Shown one piece after another: positions 11,776 through 23,725 of a DNA stretch of 64,000 bases. The position numbers were made by a program, and so were the translations under genes. The stretch comes from Chamaecyparis obtusa (lineage: Eukaryota > Streptophyta > Pinopsida > Cupressales > Cupressaceae), in NCBI GenBank assembly GCA_027943335.1, contig BSBK01008833.1, positions 421,416 through 485,415 of the forward strand, read 5' to 3'. The first letter of the stretch is position 1. Each line of letters starts with the position of its first letter. The notes beneath the pieces are model-generated. The model made no database searches. It saw only the letters and a list, made by a program, of their open reading frames with translations, and was not told the DNA's origin.

Positions 11776-14700
11776 AAGTCACTACTTGGAATGTTAGGGG
11801 ATTAAATGCCCCTAACAAATAGAGGTTAATAAAAAGATATTTAAAAATTTTTGAATCAGAAATTTTTCTAATACAGGAAACTAAACTTAGCAAAGAAGAA
11901 AGTACTAAATTTAGTAATAAATTAGGAATATGGAAGTCATAATTTGTAACATCAAAAGGTCCCTTTGGTGGGTTAGCAATATTGTGGGACCCCCAGAAAG
12001 TATCAGCCCAACTTACATCTAAAAACAATAACTGGATGGTCCTAGAAACTAAAAGTCTAAAATCCAATTTGAAATTCAATTTAATTAACGTGTATGGGCC
12101 TATACCTAATGAAGATAAAATAAGAGTATGGTAGAAAATCCATTTCTTTTTATCTACCAGCTTAGGAGACACTCACATTATTGGAGGAGACTTCAATGCC
12201 ATCCTAGATCCTGAAGAAAAATATGGAGGATCACAATATATATCACAAACACAAAAAGATTTTAGTAAATGGGTTATGAACAATCACTTAATCAGTATCA
12301 ACACAAATAATGGCATATTTACTTGGAATAATAGAAGAGTTGGTTTTAGTCATATTGTGGAGAAACTAGATATTGTTTTTATTAGGACAAATTCTGACGA
12401 CTTCAATCAGATTTTTAATGCAGAAATCCTTCCAGAGGCAGGATCTGACCATTTCCCTATCTAGCTTTCAATAACAGAAAGTTCCAAACCATCTAGAAAC
12501 CCCTTCAAATTTGAGTTTATGTGGTTCCAAAACTTGGAATTTATCAACCTTTTAGAGCAATGGTGGAAGAAAATCTCAATTAAAGGCTCTAAAATGTATA
12601 GTCTAACAACAAAACTGAAAATAATTAAAAATAAAGCATTAGAATGGAATAAGAGCAAATTTAATAACATCTTTGAAGAAAAAATTTAGATAGAACAAGA
12701 TCTAGCTAACCTTAATAATATAGTAATAGAGCAAGGTATGAACGAACATAGCTATCGCAAAGAAAAAGAGCTAATGGCTAAATACAATGCAATCCTTCTT
12801 AAGGAAGAGATTTTCTGGAAATAGAAATTGAGGGAATCATGGCTTAAGGAGGGAGATAGTAACATGAAATTCTTCCATAATACCACTAACTTTAAAAGAA
12901 GCATTAATAGAATCTCTAAAATTAAGAATAATGAGGATCAGATAATTGAGGACCCTAACCAAATATCAACCATACTCACGCAATTCTACCAATCCCTTCT
13001 CAATAAAATAGAAGCGACTGACCTCAAAGCGCAAAATGAAATGTTAAAAGCTATCCCAAAACTGATCTCGAATGCTGACAATAAGATGAGTAATAACAAA
13101 TTATCCATAGAAACTCGGGCTCATTGTTAAATGAAATTAATAATACCTTTTTTACATTAATTCCTAAGAAAAATGAATGTACAGACCCAGGGGATTACAG
13201 ACATATATCTCTCTATAATACTATTTACAAGATTCTCTCAAAATGTTTAGCGAATAGACTTAAAACGCTACTCCCTAATATTATCTCAGAAGAATAGATG
13301 GGTTTTGTTGCAAATAAATCGATCCTGGATGGGATAATTATAGCCCAAGAGGTATTTCATACTGCCCAATTAACGAAGGACCCAAGTATGCTTATCAAAA
13401 TAGACATCCAAAAAGCATATGACAATGTTGATTGGAGATTCCTCTATAAATGCATGGAAGCCTTTGGCTCCTCTAAACAATGGATCAATCTAATTTTCAA
13501 CTGTATATCCACCCCTAAAATCTTGATTCTTATCAATGGCACCCTAGAAGGTTTCTTCTGTATCTCCCAAGGTATTAGGCAAGGAGACCCTCTATCCCCT
13601 TTACTCTATGTTATTATGGTGGAAGCTCTAGGTAGAATGATAACTAGGAAACAGATGGAGGGTAAAATCATAGGTTTAAAGGCATCAAAAAACATTCCAA
13701 ATATTACTCATCAATAGTTTGTGGATGATACAGTTTTACCAGGCTCCACTAATTGTCAAGAAGCTAAAGCCTTTAAAGACATCCTTAATCTGTACATGAA
13801 AGCCTCAGGTCAATGAGTCAACCCCACTAAATCATAAATTTTCTTTATTAACACCACCCTGAAAGTAGAAATGGAAATTTGTAACTTGATGGGGTACAAA
13901 ATTGGTAAATTCCCATGTAAATATCTAGGCATCGACTTGGACAAAGGACTTTTATCCTCTAAGCTTTGGCAACAAGTGCTCACTAAAGTACAAAACAAAA
14001 AGAGTTCGTGGAAAGGTAGATGGCTCACAAAAGCAGGTAGGTCGACAATGATTAAATTAGTACTTTAAGCCATTCCCACGTACCACATGTTAGTTCTCCC
14101 CCTTCTGACTAATATTAAAAAGAGTTTAGATAAAATGTTCAGAGATTTTTATTGGCAAGGCCGAGCAGAAGACAAAAAACTAGCTCTTATTAAATGGGAC
14201 ACCTTATGTAAACCAATAACTAAGGGTGGCCTTGGTATTAAAAATTTACAATGGCAGAACCAAGCTTTAGGAGCTAAAATTATTTGGAGACTTTATAAGG
14301 AATCTAATAGTAAATGGGCTTCAATATTACTACATAAATATATCCCCAATGTAGATCCTATCAATATCTTCAGGACACACTCTCATGTAAAAGGTTCTCA
14401 GATATGGAACTTTATTAAGGAATGTAGAGGGATTATTATCAATTATCTATCATGGGATGTAGGCATAGGTGATCAAGTACTTTTTTGGGATGATTCCTAG
14501 GCAGGCCTCCCTCCCCTAAACAAATCAAGCTTCTCCCGGGAGTTTATGGAAGAATGTAAAAAATCTGTAGGCATTTATCTTAAAGATTACTTATGCAAGG
14601 AAGTAGAAACTAAATGGAGAAACTTAGATGGTCTGGACTTAGTATGCCATGAGAAGTAGCAACTTCTAGCCATTTTTAAGGATAGAGAGATATCTCTCAA

Positions 14701-15829
14701 AACTAGACCACACATATTAATCTGGGCAGGCTCAAACAATGGAAATTACTCTATTAAGGAGGGTTATAAATCTATTATTCTAAAGCAGAACATGGACAAT
14801 ATAGATATACCTTTGAACCTTTGTTGGAATAAATCTTGTCTCCCTAAAGCCGACATGTTTTTATGGGCTGCTATGTAGAATAAAATTCTAACAGTAGATC
14901 GACTCAATAAATTGCGTTTCGAAGGGCCATCTAGATGCCCCTTGTGTGAGAATCAATCAGAGGATGCGAATCACATTCTTCTTAATTGTACATTTACTCA
15001 AAATTTTTGGAATTTTTTACACCAATGTCTAGGGTGGAAATCCACTCTCCAATCTGACCTATTAAGTTCCCTTAAAGCATGGCCAACCCTCTATAAAGAC
15101 AACTTATATAAAGATATTTGGATTATCTCTCCATCAATATTAGTTTGGGAAATTTGGAAAGAACGTAATAGAAGGATCTTCACCAGACAAAAACTAGTGT
15201 GGAAATTAGTTACCAATAAAATTGAATCATCTATTGTGGAAATTATCAATATTAAACTTAGAAACCAACAAAGCTATGAAGAATCCTTTAAAAGTTGTGA
15301 TAATAAAATCAGAACTATATGGCCAAAACTAGACATTCCTCCATTATATGGCAAATGGGGACCCAAAATGAAAGCAGATAGAGCCTCATGCAAATGGATT
15401 CCTCCAAAGGAGGGGTGGTACAAACTTAACTTTGATGGAGCATCTAGAGGGAACCCCAAGGTAGCAGGAATTGGGGGTCTAATCAGAAATTGGAAGGCAG
15501 AGGTTGTAGCCAAATTTTCTAGGCCCATTAACCCAACCACGAACAACTTGGCAAAATGTAAAGCTGCACTAGAAGGTCTAAAATTATGCAAAAATCTCAA
15601 TATCCCAAAAGTAATCATAGAAGGTGATTCACAAATCATCATTAATGCCATTCGAACTAAAAAAACACCTAACTGGACCCTAAACTCAAAAATAGAATAA
15701 ATTAACCAAATATTGGAGTTTATACCCAAATACAAAATTAGACATACGTATAGGGAAGGCAATACAGATGCAGATATGTTAGCAAATCAAGGTGCAAATG
15801 GAGTTATAATAATGGATCAGTATATCTAA
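11772..15829 (+). pseudogene. LINE ORF2: endonuclease, reverse transcriptase, RNase H
   Basis: Starts at ATG 11772 with an apurinic-type endonuclease: TTWNVRGLNAP, IQETKLS, INVYGP, IGGDFNAIL and GSDHFPI near 12440. The linker holds RESWLKEGDSNMKFFH (12830). Reverse transcriptase blocks include LIPKKNECTDPGDYRHISL (13150), DIQKAYDNVDW (13405), GIRQGDPLSPLL (13570) and FVDDT (13720). A Cys-rich CPLCENQSEDANHILLNC follows (14937), and then RNase H (NFDGASRGNPK at 15430, IEGDSQ at 15618). About 50-60 codons around the APGPDG block are missing at about 13105-13140. The RNase H catalytic Glu is Lys (15554-15556). Most stops are TAG. Confidence 0.9.
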
Positions 15830-16671
15830 TCTAAGACCCATAGGTTAGTTTTATTAATGAGGGATGATCTTAAAGCTAAGATTCTATTGGATACTAAGTT
15901 TAACAGATATATTTTGATACATAATCTCCGTAGCCTAAGTATCAATTACCACTCTAACACTTTAACCTTTAATCTTATACCAGATCTTGATAGACATAGA
16001 ATAATAATGCATTATTAAAATTAATAGCCATAACTCTTCAATAAAGAGCAAACAACAAATTTATAATTGTATGTCCTACTAATTACAATAACATTTAGAA
16101 TAATTAGTAGTATACAATTAAAGCCTCGAGCTAAGGAAAGAACACTACTATCATTTTAAGACATCATAAAAACCAATGTCTTTCTTCATGATTAACTGCC
16201 CCTCCTCTATTAGGATCATTATAATAACTCGATCTCCATTTAAAACTCTGTCGCAGAAGGAAGAAATGACTAGCTGCAATCATTTATCAACCATCTATGG
16301 GCCTTATCATTACCATCATAACTAAGAAAGAGTCTTAGATGATAATGATAAGACCTTTCTAAAAACAACATCTATTACGGATAATGGTGGTCTAAAATCT
16401 TCAGAAAGTGCATCTACACTAGTCTTCATTATTGATTAGGGACATAGTCCCCATGAGATATCTGATATTACAACAGGAACATCATGTTAAGTTAGGATAT
16501 GCACTGATGGAAATTATGCAAGGAGATGATTCTCCCACGGCTTAAGGTTCATTCTAATTTACAAGCTCTAGATAGTTGTACCACAAAATGTATTATCTGG
16601 TCTAGTCTAGAAAGATTGGATGGAAGTGTTTAAATAAATGAGCTATTGGAAAACTTAATCAAGAACAAATC
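15830..16671 (+). other. LINE region between ORF2 and ORF3-like frame
   Basis: AT-rich. Short continuation of a readable frame after the ORF2 stop (RLVLLMRDDLKAKILL), then no sustained frame. No domain seen. Confidence 0.4.
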
Positions 16672-17421
16672 ATGGAAACTAAACTCCTCACTTTCTACAC
16701 CAAGAGTGATAGGGCCATGGCTTTTAGAGGACCCATCTTTCCTGAAAGATGGAATCAGTTATTGAATCCTCTACCGGACTCAACCAGGGGGGCTGTTGAG
16801 AAGTCTTTAGGAGATCAACATTTTAACAACTATTTCACCTATAGAAAAAATGGTGGTATTATAGGGTAGTTTATTGCTCTATCTACCTTTTCTGGAAGGA
16901 AGAAAGAAGACATCATCGAAGTAGCAAAAGAGATCTTTATAGAAGATCACCTGGGAGGATTGGAAAATATGGTTCACTGCATAGATCATAACCTTACAAT
17001 TCCTCACCCAGAAATAACCATGCAAACAAGTATAGAAGAATTGGATAAGATCCCTTAGTCCAACAGAATTGCATTAATGTCATTTAAGGATGAAGAGAAC
17101 TTCGATCACCACTAGCCTGATATGGTTAGGACCATTGAATACCTCTAAAGAGAAGTTTTGGAGGAAGAAGTGGAGTCAAAATGGCTACTAAATTACTAGA
17201 GGAATGAAGGTTTTGATATCCCTGAACTCCTCAATGACACCTCACCCAAAAACCTCCACATCATGGCACCGGAGGTGTCTAGATGCACCAGAAGAAATAA
17301 CAGAGGCAAGGAAGAAGTAGAATGCATTGTGGTGATGATCAAAGATAACAATGCATGGAAATGCACAACTGTGCAAAAGAATAGTAAGGAACAGGGCTGG
17401 GAAGGTTGGTTTATAATATGA
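16672..17421 (+). pseudogene. ORF3-like frame in the LINE 3' region, unknown product
   Basis: One frame runs from ATG 16672 to TGA near 17421 (about 250 codons) with five stops, four of them TAG, the same decay pattern as ORF2. It reads METKLLTFYTKSDRAMAFRG, later EDIIEVAKEIFIEDHLGG and EVSRCTRRNNRGKEE. Composition is charged and protein-like rather than random. I do not recognise a domain. It may be a third LINE ORF, or sequence picked up by the element. Confidence 0.4.
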
Positions 17422-18350
17422 AATGTTCTTAGTTTGTATATATGCTATACTCTGTATAGAAAGGTAGCTCATAGCCAAAGCAAGTTTAAAAGTTCTAGTG
17501 TAGTAACAAAGTTTTATAGTACGACTAGATACTTATGGTAGTACTGTAGTATTTTCTAGTTGGTGTGCCTCTCTGGTAATATGTAAATTCTCTATAATGG
17601 TGTATATATTTGGTATGATGAACTCTAGAATGAAAATATAGATTTTGATATCTTCCTCGAAATTTTAACAAGACTGGTAGCTGTCACTCATTTCATTCTG
17701 GAAATATCACAGGTAACCTTAAATTAGCTTTAATACATGAGAGATAACAATATTTCTGGAAGACCTATTAAGGATGCTAAGATGGTCTCTGACTTTCCTT
17801 TTCTATATTCATGAGATGGAATATGTTTAATCCAAAAAAATGTTTTCTACATGTTTATGTAATTAAGTAATTTATAAATGGGGTATTTAAGATTCTCAAA
17901 CATACCCTTTTGTTAAAATTTGTTCAAATTCAGGTTTCAACTAACTAATAAGTAGAGTGTTCTATAGCAGATATATATAGAATGCTCTGTTTATTACGTT
18001 ATTATACTAGGTTCATATTAACTTTTCTCTCAAATCTAGGAAAGTTCAGCATTTAAGTTCTGGTTTCTTTAAAGGACCAACAAAGGATTACAGTTTGAGG
18101 TAGAAGGTATGGTTATTAGCATCCTTTATGCTGGTCTTATATGGAATCAAGATATGGATATGTGCATTTTATCTTACATTTATTGACAGTAACACATTCT
18201 CAGAAATTTATAGATTTATATGTAAACATACATCTACTGATGTAGTTTATATATAAATATTTATATTGAGCATTGATTATATTGGATTATCAACTACAGC
18301 ATTTGGGGTGTTCAGATTATCTTATCTCTGTAATCATACATACTATATGT

Positions 18351-18352
<2 letters not shown>

Positions 18353-18425
<73 letters not shown>
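18353..18425. repeat. (AT)n microsatellite
   Basis: About 36 uninterrupted TA dinucleotides. Apparent YI-rich reading frames across it on both strands are artefacts. Confidence 0.97.
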
Positions 18426-18429
<4 letters not shown>

Positions 18430-19622
18430 AATAGATATATACATATACAAAAAGTAGTACATATACAGAGTCTTGGTATCAATTGATCAATTTTGTACAA
18501 CTAGAATTAGAAAGAGCAATTTGTCCTGCTTTTCTTTTCTCCACAATACAGTCTTCGTTCAACTTATCCTCGTCTTAGGAAAGTATCTGGGTATAAATAT
18601 GAAAATACTCTTGCTTTCCAAATTAGGACATTATGAAGAAGAGCCTCCTTCTGTGAAGTATAGAATATCTTTCCCCTTTATTGATTCTGGTGAATAGTTA
18701 GTGTTATAGTCTTTTGCCTCACTTATTATTTCAGTAGTAATGGATTTCTAAGGCTGGTTATAATTCTCAATCTCACGATCAATACACAATATTGATATTA
18801 GTCTTATCAAGTAATGTTATATCTAGCTTATATGGTAGCTCTTTTAGATAATGCTTTTGAGGAATCGATTGGTCTACTTTAATATACATAAAACATATAG
18901 GATTTATTACCCTTTTCGGTTGTGTAGAGAAATCTGACTTCATAACCATAAAGGGTACAAATCACATATGTTAAGACCTTTCAATTGAGATAAGGACCTT
19001 AGCTCTTGAATTCTATCTATGGTTTATAAGATTTGGGTTTATTCCATTTAATGGTATTGATGCTCGATTTATATGTTTTAGGTTGCTATTTTATGTAGCT
19101 TAAGCTCTGAACTTACGTCTTATAGTAGGATACCCTATTAGAGTCTTCTATAAGCTCATCAGATTATTATCTAGTTTTTAAGTTTTGTGAATTAGTATCT
19201 TTGTTAAAATCTGACATTTTAGATTTAAATCTAATCCATATCATAGGATCTTCTATCATGGAATACATGTTTTCTTTAAACTTATAACTCCCTAACTAGG
19301 ATCTTCTAACAAGATTTTGGGATGATTGAGTACTTATGTCTTATACAGTGAGATTGGTATTCAAATGCTTTTTCTTTGGAGGAAGGTAATAATGCTATTT
19401 ATTCAGTATTTGTATTCTTTTTCATATTAAATATACATTAGATCTTTAACTATATGGGTTGGAAGATTTTTGGTTCCCATTTTAGGAGGATATTCTCAAT
19501 TTGGTGCCAAATCCAATCTCCCCTCGAAGGATTAGGACTGGATATTTACAGGATTAGTAATCTAATTGTATGAATCAAAGAAATGTAATCAATGAAACTT
19601 TAAAACCTCGATAATTATCAAG

Positions 19623-19695
19623 CAGTGGGTATGCCCACTGAAAGCATGTATTTTTGGAAAATCTCAATAGATATCGAGTCGTGGGAATGCCCACG
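19623..19695 (+). promoter_or_regulatory. paired stem-loops in the LINE 3' end
   Basis: CAGTGGG-TATG-CCCACTG at 19623-19640 (7-bp stem, 4-nt loop) and CGTGGG-AATG-CCCACG at 19680-19695 (6-bp stem, 4-nt loop). They are 57 bp apart, and each is followed by GAAA and a similar run (GCATGTATT, CTATGTATT). The repetition suggests a duplicated RNA structure. Confidence 0.6.
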
Positions 19696-19830
19696 GAAAC
19701 TATGTATTAGTATCAGGACTTATGTCCTGGGCACGGCTAGAGGTTTTCTCAACCCCGCTCTTTCCTACCAGCGCCTGCACTGAGCAAGGTTTTTATGTAA
19801 AAACTTTTAATTTAAATATAAATAAAATTC

Positions 19831-19867
19831 AGGGCTTCGGCCTTTTACCGATCAAAAAAAAAAAAAA
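19831..19867 (+). promoter_or_regulatory. LINE 3' terminal hairpin and poly(A) tail
   Basis: GGC-TTCG-GCC (19833-19842), extended by a G-T and an A-T pair, gives a UUCG tetraloop 11 bases before the poly(A) at 19854-19867. Stringent-type LINEs recognise their RNA through such a 3' hairpin; that role here is inferred. Confidence 0.65.
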
Positions 19868-20225
19868 TTAAAGTGAGTTTAGGAGATTCTAGAAGAGGTT
19901 AATGATCCTTAGGATATTTCTAAGGTTTAGGGTTAAAATAAATAATTTATTTATTTTAAAGTTTTTTGGTCAATTTATTAATTAAATAATTAATAAATAT
20001 GGAAATAATGTCTACATGAGATTTAAACATTTCTGGAAGGGATTTCTTAATTAAATGTTTTTAATTAAGATAAAGGGATTTAATGACATAAAAATTAATT
20101 AATTAATTTATTAATTAATTAATTAATTTATTAGTTAAATAATTAATTAACAAATGATGATGTCATCAGGGGTTTTTTAGAAAATAAAAATACTTTATTT
20201 TCTAAAGGATTTTTAGGTGTCTATA

Positions 20226-21551
20226 GATCGGTATACAACACAAATTCACTTGGCATCAAATAATGTCTCCATTTCTTTAGTGCTTGAACAATAGCATAGA
20301 ATTCTTGATCATACACAAAATATTTCCTTTTGCATCATTCAACTTTTCACTAAAGAAAGTAACAAGTTTACCTTCTTGACTCAACACAGCTCCAATTGCA
20401 CTTCCACTTGCATCAAATTCCAGTTGAAATACGTTATTGAAATCAGGCAATACCAAAACAAGCAATTCAACAACCTTATGCTTCAAAGTCTCAAAAATTT
20501 TATTAGCTCCATGTGTCCACTTGAATTCTCTTTTGTCTCCTCTCATAGTTTCAGTCATAGCATTACAAATTGAACTAAAATTCCTAATGAACTTTCAATA
20601 AAAACTTGCCAAAACATGAAATGATCTTACCTCACTAGCATTCACAGGTGTAGGCCAATTCAAAATAGCTTCAACCTTTTTAGGATCCATTTTCAAACCA
20701 CCAGCCAAAATCAAAAATCCCAAATACACAATCTCCTCTTTCATGAATGAACACTTTTTTAGATTTATCAGCAACTTTTCTTCTTTCAATCTTTGCAAAA
20801 CTTGTTTAACATGCAACAAATATTCTTCTTTGATCTTACTAAATATTAGAATATCATCAATATATACAATCACAAACTTACCCAAGAATTTCTTCAAAAC
20901 TTCATTCATCAATCTCATAAAAGTACTTGGTGCATTAGTTAAACCAAAAGGCATAACCAACCACTCATACAAACCTTCTTTTTTCTTGAAAGTAGTCTTT
21001 AATTCATCACCTTCTTTGATTATGATCTGATGATACCCACTTTTCAAATCAATTTTGGTAAAATACTTTGCTCCAGTCAAACTATACATTATATCATCCA
21101 TTCTCGGTATAGGAAACCTATACTTCACTGCTATCTTGTTGATTGCTCTAGAATCAATAAAAATTCTCCATTCTCCATTCTTCTTAGGTTCCAATACTAT
21201 AGGTACTACAAAAAGACTCAAACTTTCTCTGATCAATCCTTTCTGCAATAATTCTTGAATCTGCTAGTTCAATTCTTGATTCTCGGTAGGTGTTAACCGA
21301 TGAGGTGCCTTATTCAATAAACTAGCTCCAAGGATGAGATCCATGTAATGATCAATGCTTCTCTTTGGTGGAAAAGCATCAAGTACATTATCAGAAATAA
21401 TTTCACTATACTCGGTGAGTAACTTATCAATCTCCTCCAGGACTTTATCCCCTATTTTCTTTCTCAGTTTGTTACGAATTACAGCAAAACATACATCATT
21501 TCTCTTTAAATCCTTAACAAACTTCCTTCCTTCCATCAGGAAAATTTTCAC
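20226..21551 (-). pseudogene. chromovirus A reverse transcriptase and RNase H
   Basis: Reads in the minus direction from KLLTEYSEIISDNVLDAFPP through [45 protein letters not shown] and YIDDILIFS (about 20860). RNase H follows (FQLEFDASGSAIGAVLSQ, then TFFSEKLNDAKG) up to the YTD at the S insertion. The RT catalytic YIDD is intact. Stops and a frameshift occur after LASFY (about 20590) and in RNase H near 20330. Confidence 0.93.
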
Positions 21552-21557
21552 AGATGT

Positions 21558-22382
21558 TCAAACATTACTCACAGGTTCTTCCATCAAAGGTAACAAGATT
21601 TGTCTTTTTCCATCAGCCCAAATAGTATACTTATGTAATCTCCTATCATATATAGCATATCTATCATATTGCCAAGGTCTACCCAAAAAAATATGACAAC
21701 AATCTATAGGCATGATATCACATAACACCTTATCATAGTACTTTCCAATTTTCAAATTCACATAGCATTGTTCACTTACCAAGAGTGTAAGCTCATCTTT
21801 GATCCATGAAATCTGATAGGGCTTTAGATGTTCCAACCTTTTCAACTGCAACTTTGTGACCATTTCCTCAGATGCCAAATTCTTCGAGCTACCACTATTA
21901 ATGATTACCTTCCAAACTTTGTCAGAAACCCTACATTTGGTCTTAAAAAAATATTTCCTTACCAGATCTTCCTTTTTACCTTCATTCCAAAGTGCTCTCC
22001 TTAGCATCAAGTTATTTTCCTTCTCAAGTTCATTCGGTGACTCTTCTTGCACCAAAGCATTTCTACTGCTACCAGCCTTCTTACTTGCATGTGTACACTC
22101 AAATGATCTATTCCTTTCTTCTCCACAATTGTAACAAGTTCCTCGGAAACCACCTCTATTATAACCACCTTGATAGTTACTGTCTCTAGCTCTAGATGGA
22201 CTTTCACCTTTCCATTTGGTCTTTCCTTTATCAAGAGTTGTCTTTTCTAGTTTAGATCTATTGTTTTCACCATGGGATCTACTTCTTCCTCTAGAGAATC
22301 TACCACCTCTACCTCTTTGTCTTTTCTCATGTCTCTTATTCAATTTCTCCTTAACTTTCAATGCAAATTGATAAGCCTCTTC
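21558..22382 (-). pseudogene. chromovirus A gag C-terminus and protease
   Basis: The gag tail EEAYQFALKVKEKLNKR continues directly from the fragment at 40905 when element B is removed. An Arg/Gly-rich stretch and one zinc knuckle follow; the knuckle CYNCGEERNRSFEC has lost its His (Asn). The protease has INSGSSKNLASEE, where the family has an Asp in D-S/G-G; AAT at 21897-21899 replaces the catalytic Asp codon, a G-to-A change. So both RNA binding and proteolysis are inactivated in this copy. Confidence 0.88.
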
Positions 22383-22830
22383 TATTATCTCTATTGAGCA
22401 TTTAAGGTTGTCACTTAGTATCAAAAGGTTATCATACATATCGGTCAGTCACTTACATTGAGCAAGTCGGTAACTAGAAGCAAGATAGACTAGTCGGTAA
22501 AGCTTACACAGCATTAGCAGACACCGATACTGAGAGACAGTAAACACTGCATGTCATATTATACATCAAGCATTTTACACAGTGTTTACCAAGGATCACA
22601 AAAAATGACATAGTAATCAGAAATGGCACATTCTTCTATGCAAATGGTTATAATAGATCGTAAAATGGTTTACCAAGATCAAGGAACATTTATTGTAAAG
22701 ATACTCATTAAATGTAATGTATATCTTATTGTAATAGTTGATCTAGGATATTTTACACCATAGATCTTAGGGTTATGACTATGTTGTGTAACCTAATTTT
22801 GTTAAAGCAGCAAAAACATAACACTATATA
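22383..22830 (+). repeat. truncated 5' LTR of element B
   Basis: Starts TATTATCTC where the 3' LTR has TGTTATCTC. It matches the 3' LTR through AACACTATATAT and then diverges abruptly into coding sequence. The last 190 bp differ from the 3' LTR at only about six positions. Confidence 0.88.
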
Positions 22831-23725
22831 TGAAGAACCTATTGATGATATATTTGATCACATTGGATCTAGTTCTGGAAGCATCTCTGATGGATCTAAA
22901 AGCATAATCACTGATTTATCTGAAAAGAATCAGCATCTATCTGAACAAGTGAAAGCACTTCAAATCGGTTAAGAATCTTAGATGGTGAGAATGGTGGAAA
23001 TCATGAACAATGCTAGACAAGTTGAATAAGATCAAAATCTGGCTATTGAAGACCGAAGACTAATGACTGAACAACTTCAAGCAAAAGAAAGTGAAATACA
23101 GAGACTCGCCGATCATCACTTCCAAGTATCAATTTAGATGATGACTGTTAATCAAGAAGTGAACTGAGTGAATGGAGAATTATCAAGAAAACTTGAAGAT
23201 GTTGCAACACTTAGAGAAGATAATGAAAAACTGAGAAATGAAATAAAGATACCAAAGAAACATAATGAAATGATGAAGATAGCTAAGGATAGCTCTAAAA
23301 AGATTGATGACTTAGTGACTAATCAAAGAAGATTTGGAAGTAAAGCCAGTATAGGCTACACCGGTGAAGGAGAATCATCACAACAAGCTAAAATGGTCAA
23401 CAAAAATCAAAACCAAAGACCTAAAATATTGGCATGCTATCACTGTGGAAAATCAGGCCATACATCTAATGTTTGTACAAGCAAAGCACAAGGTAAACCT
23501 CCTGTCACTCCTAAGTTTAATGGATATTGTTACTACTGTGGGAAGTTTGGACATCCAGCTTATGAATGTAGAGCTAAACAAAATGATATTGCTAACAATA
23601 CTATTGTGGAGAAAATATGCTATACCTACAATAAGCATGGACACACTGCATGTGAGTGTAAGGCAAAGATGAAGCAAGTATATGTGAGGCCCACCTTAGT
23701 CCCACATAGTGATCTTGATTTATAG
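22831..23725 (+). pseudogene. element B gag-like protein with zinc knuckles
   Basis: Begins without its own start at the deletion junction (EEPIDDIFDHIGSSS). A coiled-coil-like region follows (SEKNQHLSEQVKALQ; EDVATLREDNEKLRNE), then two CCHC knuckles (CYHCGKSGHTSNVC, CYYCGKFGHPAYEC) and a third degenerate one (CYTYNKHGHTACEC, second Cys lost). Stops occur in the 5' half. This is a nucleocapsid-type RNA-binding protein; the N-terminal capsid part is missing. Confidence 0.75.

Larger units (their letters stand above)
17422..19853 (+). other. long LINE 3' untranslated region
   Basis: AT-rich and without a sustained frame. It contains an (AT)n microsatellite at 18353-18425, two matching stem-loops at 19623-19640 and 19680-19695, and a terminal UUCG-type hairpin at 19831-19844 just before the poly(A). 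Confidence 0.6.
8581..19880 (+). mobile_element. LINE (L1-like, RNase H type) with 16-bp target duplication
   Basis: AAATTAAAGTGAGTTT occurs at 8581-8596 and again at 19865-19880, after a poly(A) tail at 19854-19867. Between them lie ORF1 (RRM-like DUF4283 region), ORF2 (endonuclease, reverse transcriptase, zinc-binding C-terminus, RNase H), a possible ORF3 and a long 3' region. A variable-length target duplication plus poly(A) is the hallmark of target-primed reverse transcription. At about 11.3 kb it is longer than typical plant L1 elements (6-8 kb), because of the 4 kb after ORF2. Multiple stops and an internal deletion in ORF2 show that it is dead. Confidence 0.9.
7460..20225 (-). mobile_element. 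solo LTR S, interrupted by a LINE
   Basis: The plus-strand edges are TGTAGAC at 7460 and GTGTCTATA at 20225, i.e. inverted TGTAGAC/GTCTACA termini with the last CA mutated to TA. The flanks GATCA (7455-7459) and GATCG (20226-20230) are a 5-bp target duplication with one CpG-type change. Joining the flanks at one copy restores the RNase H peptide YTDHKAL of element A. Without the LINE the sequence is about 1.48 kb with no coding capacity or primer-binding site, so a solo LTR left by LTR-LTR recombination is the simplest reading. Orientation is inferred from the minus-strand start TGTAGACACC. Confidence 0.72.

Noticed and set aside
18266..18500. Tyr-Ile repeat frames on both strands
   Set aside because: They arise from the (AT)n microsatellite.
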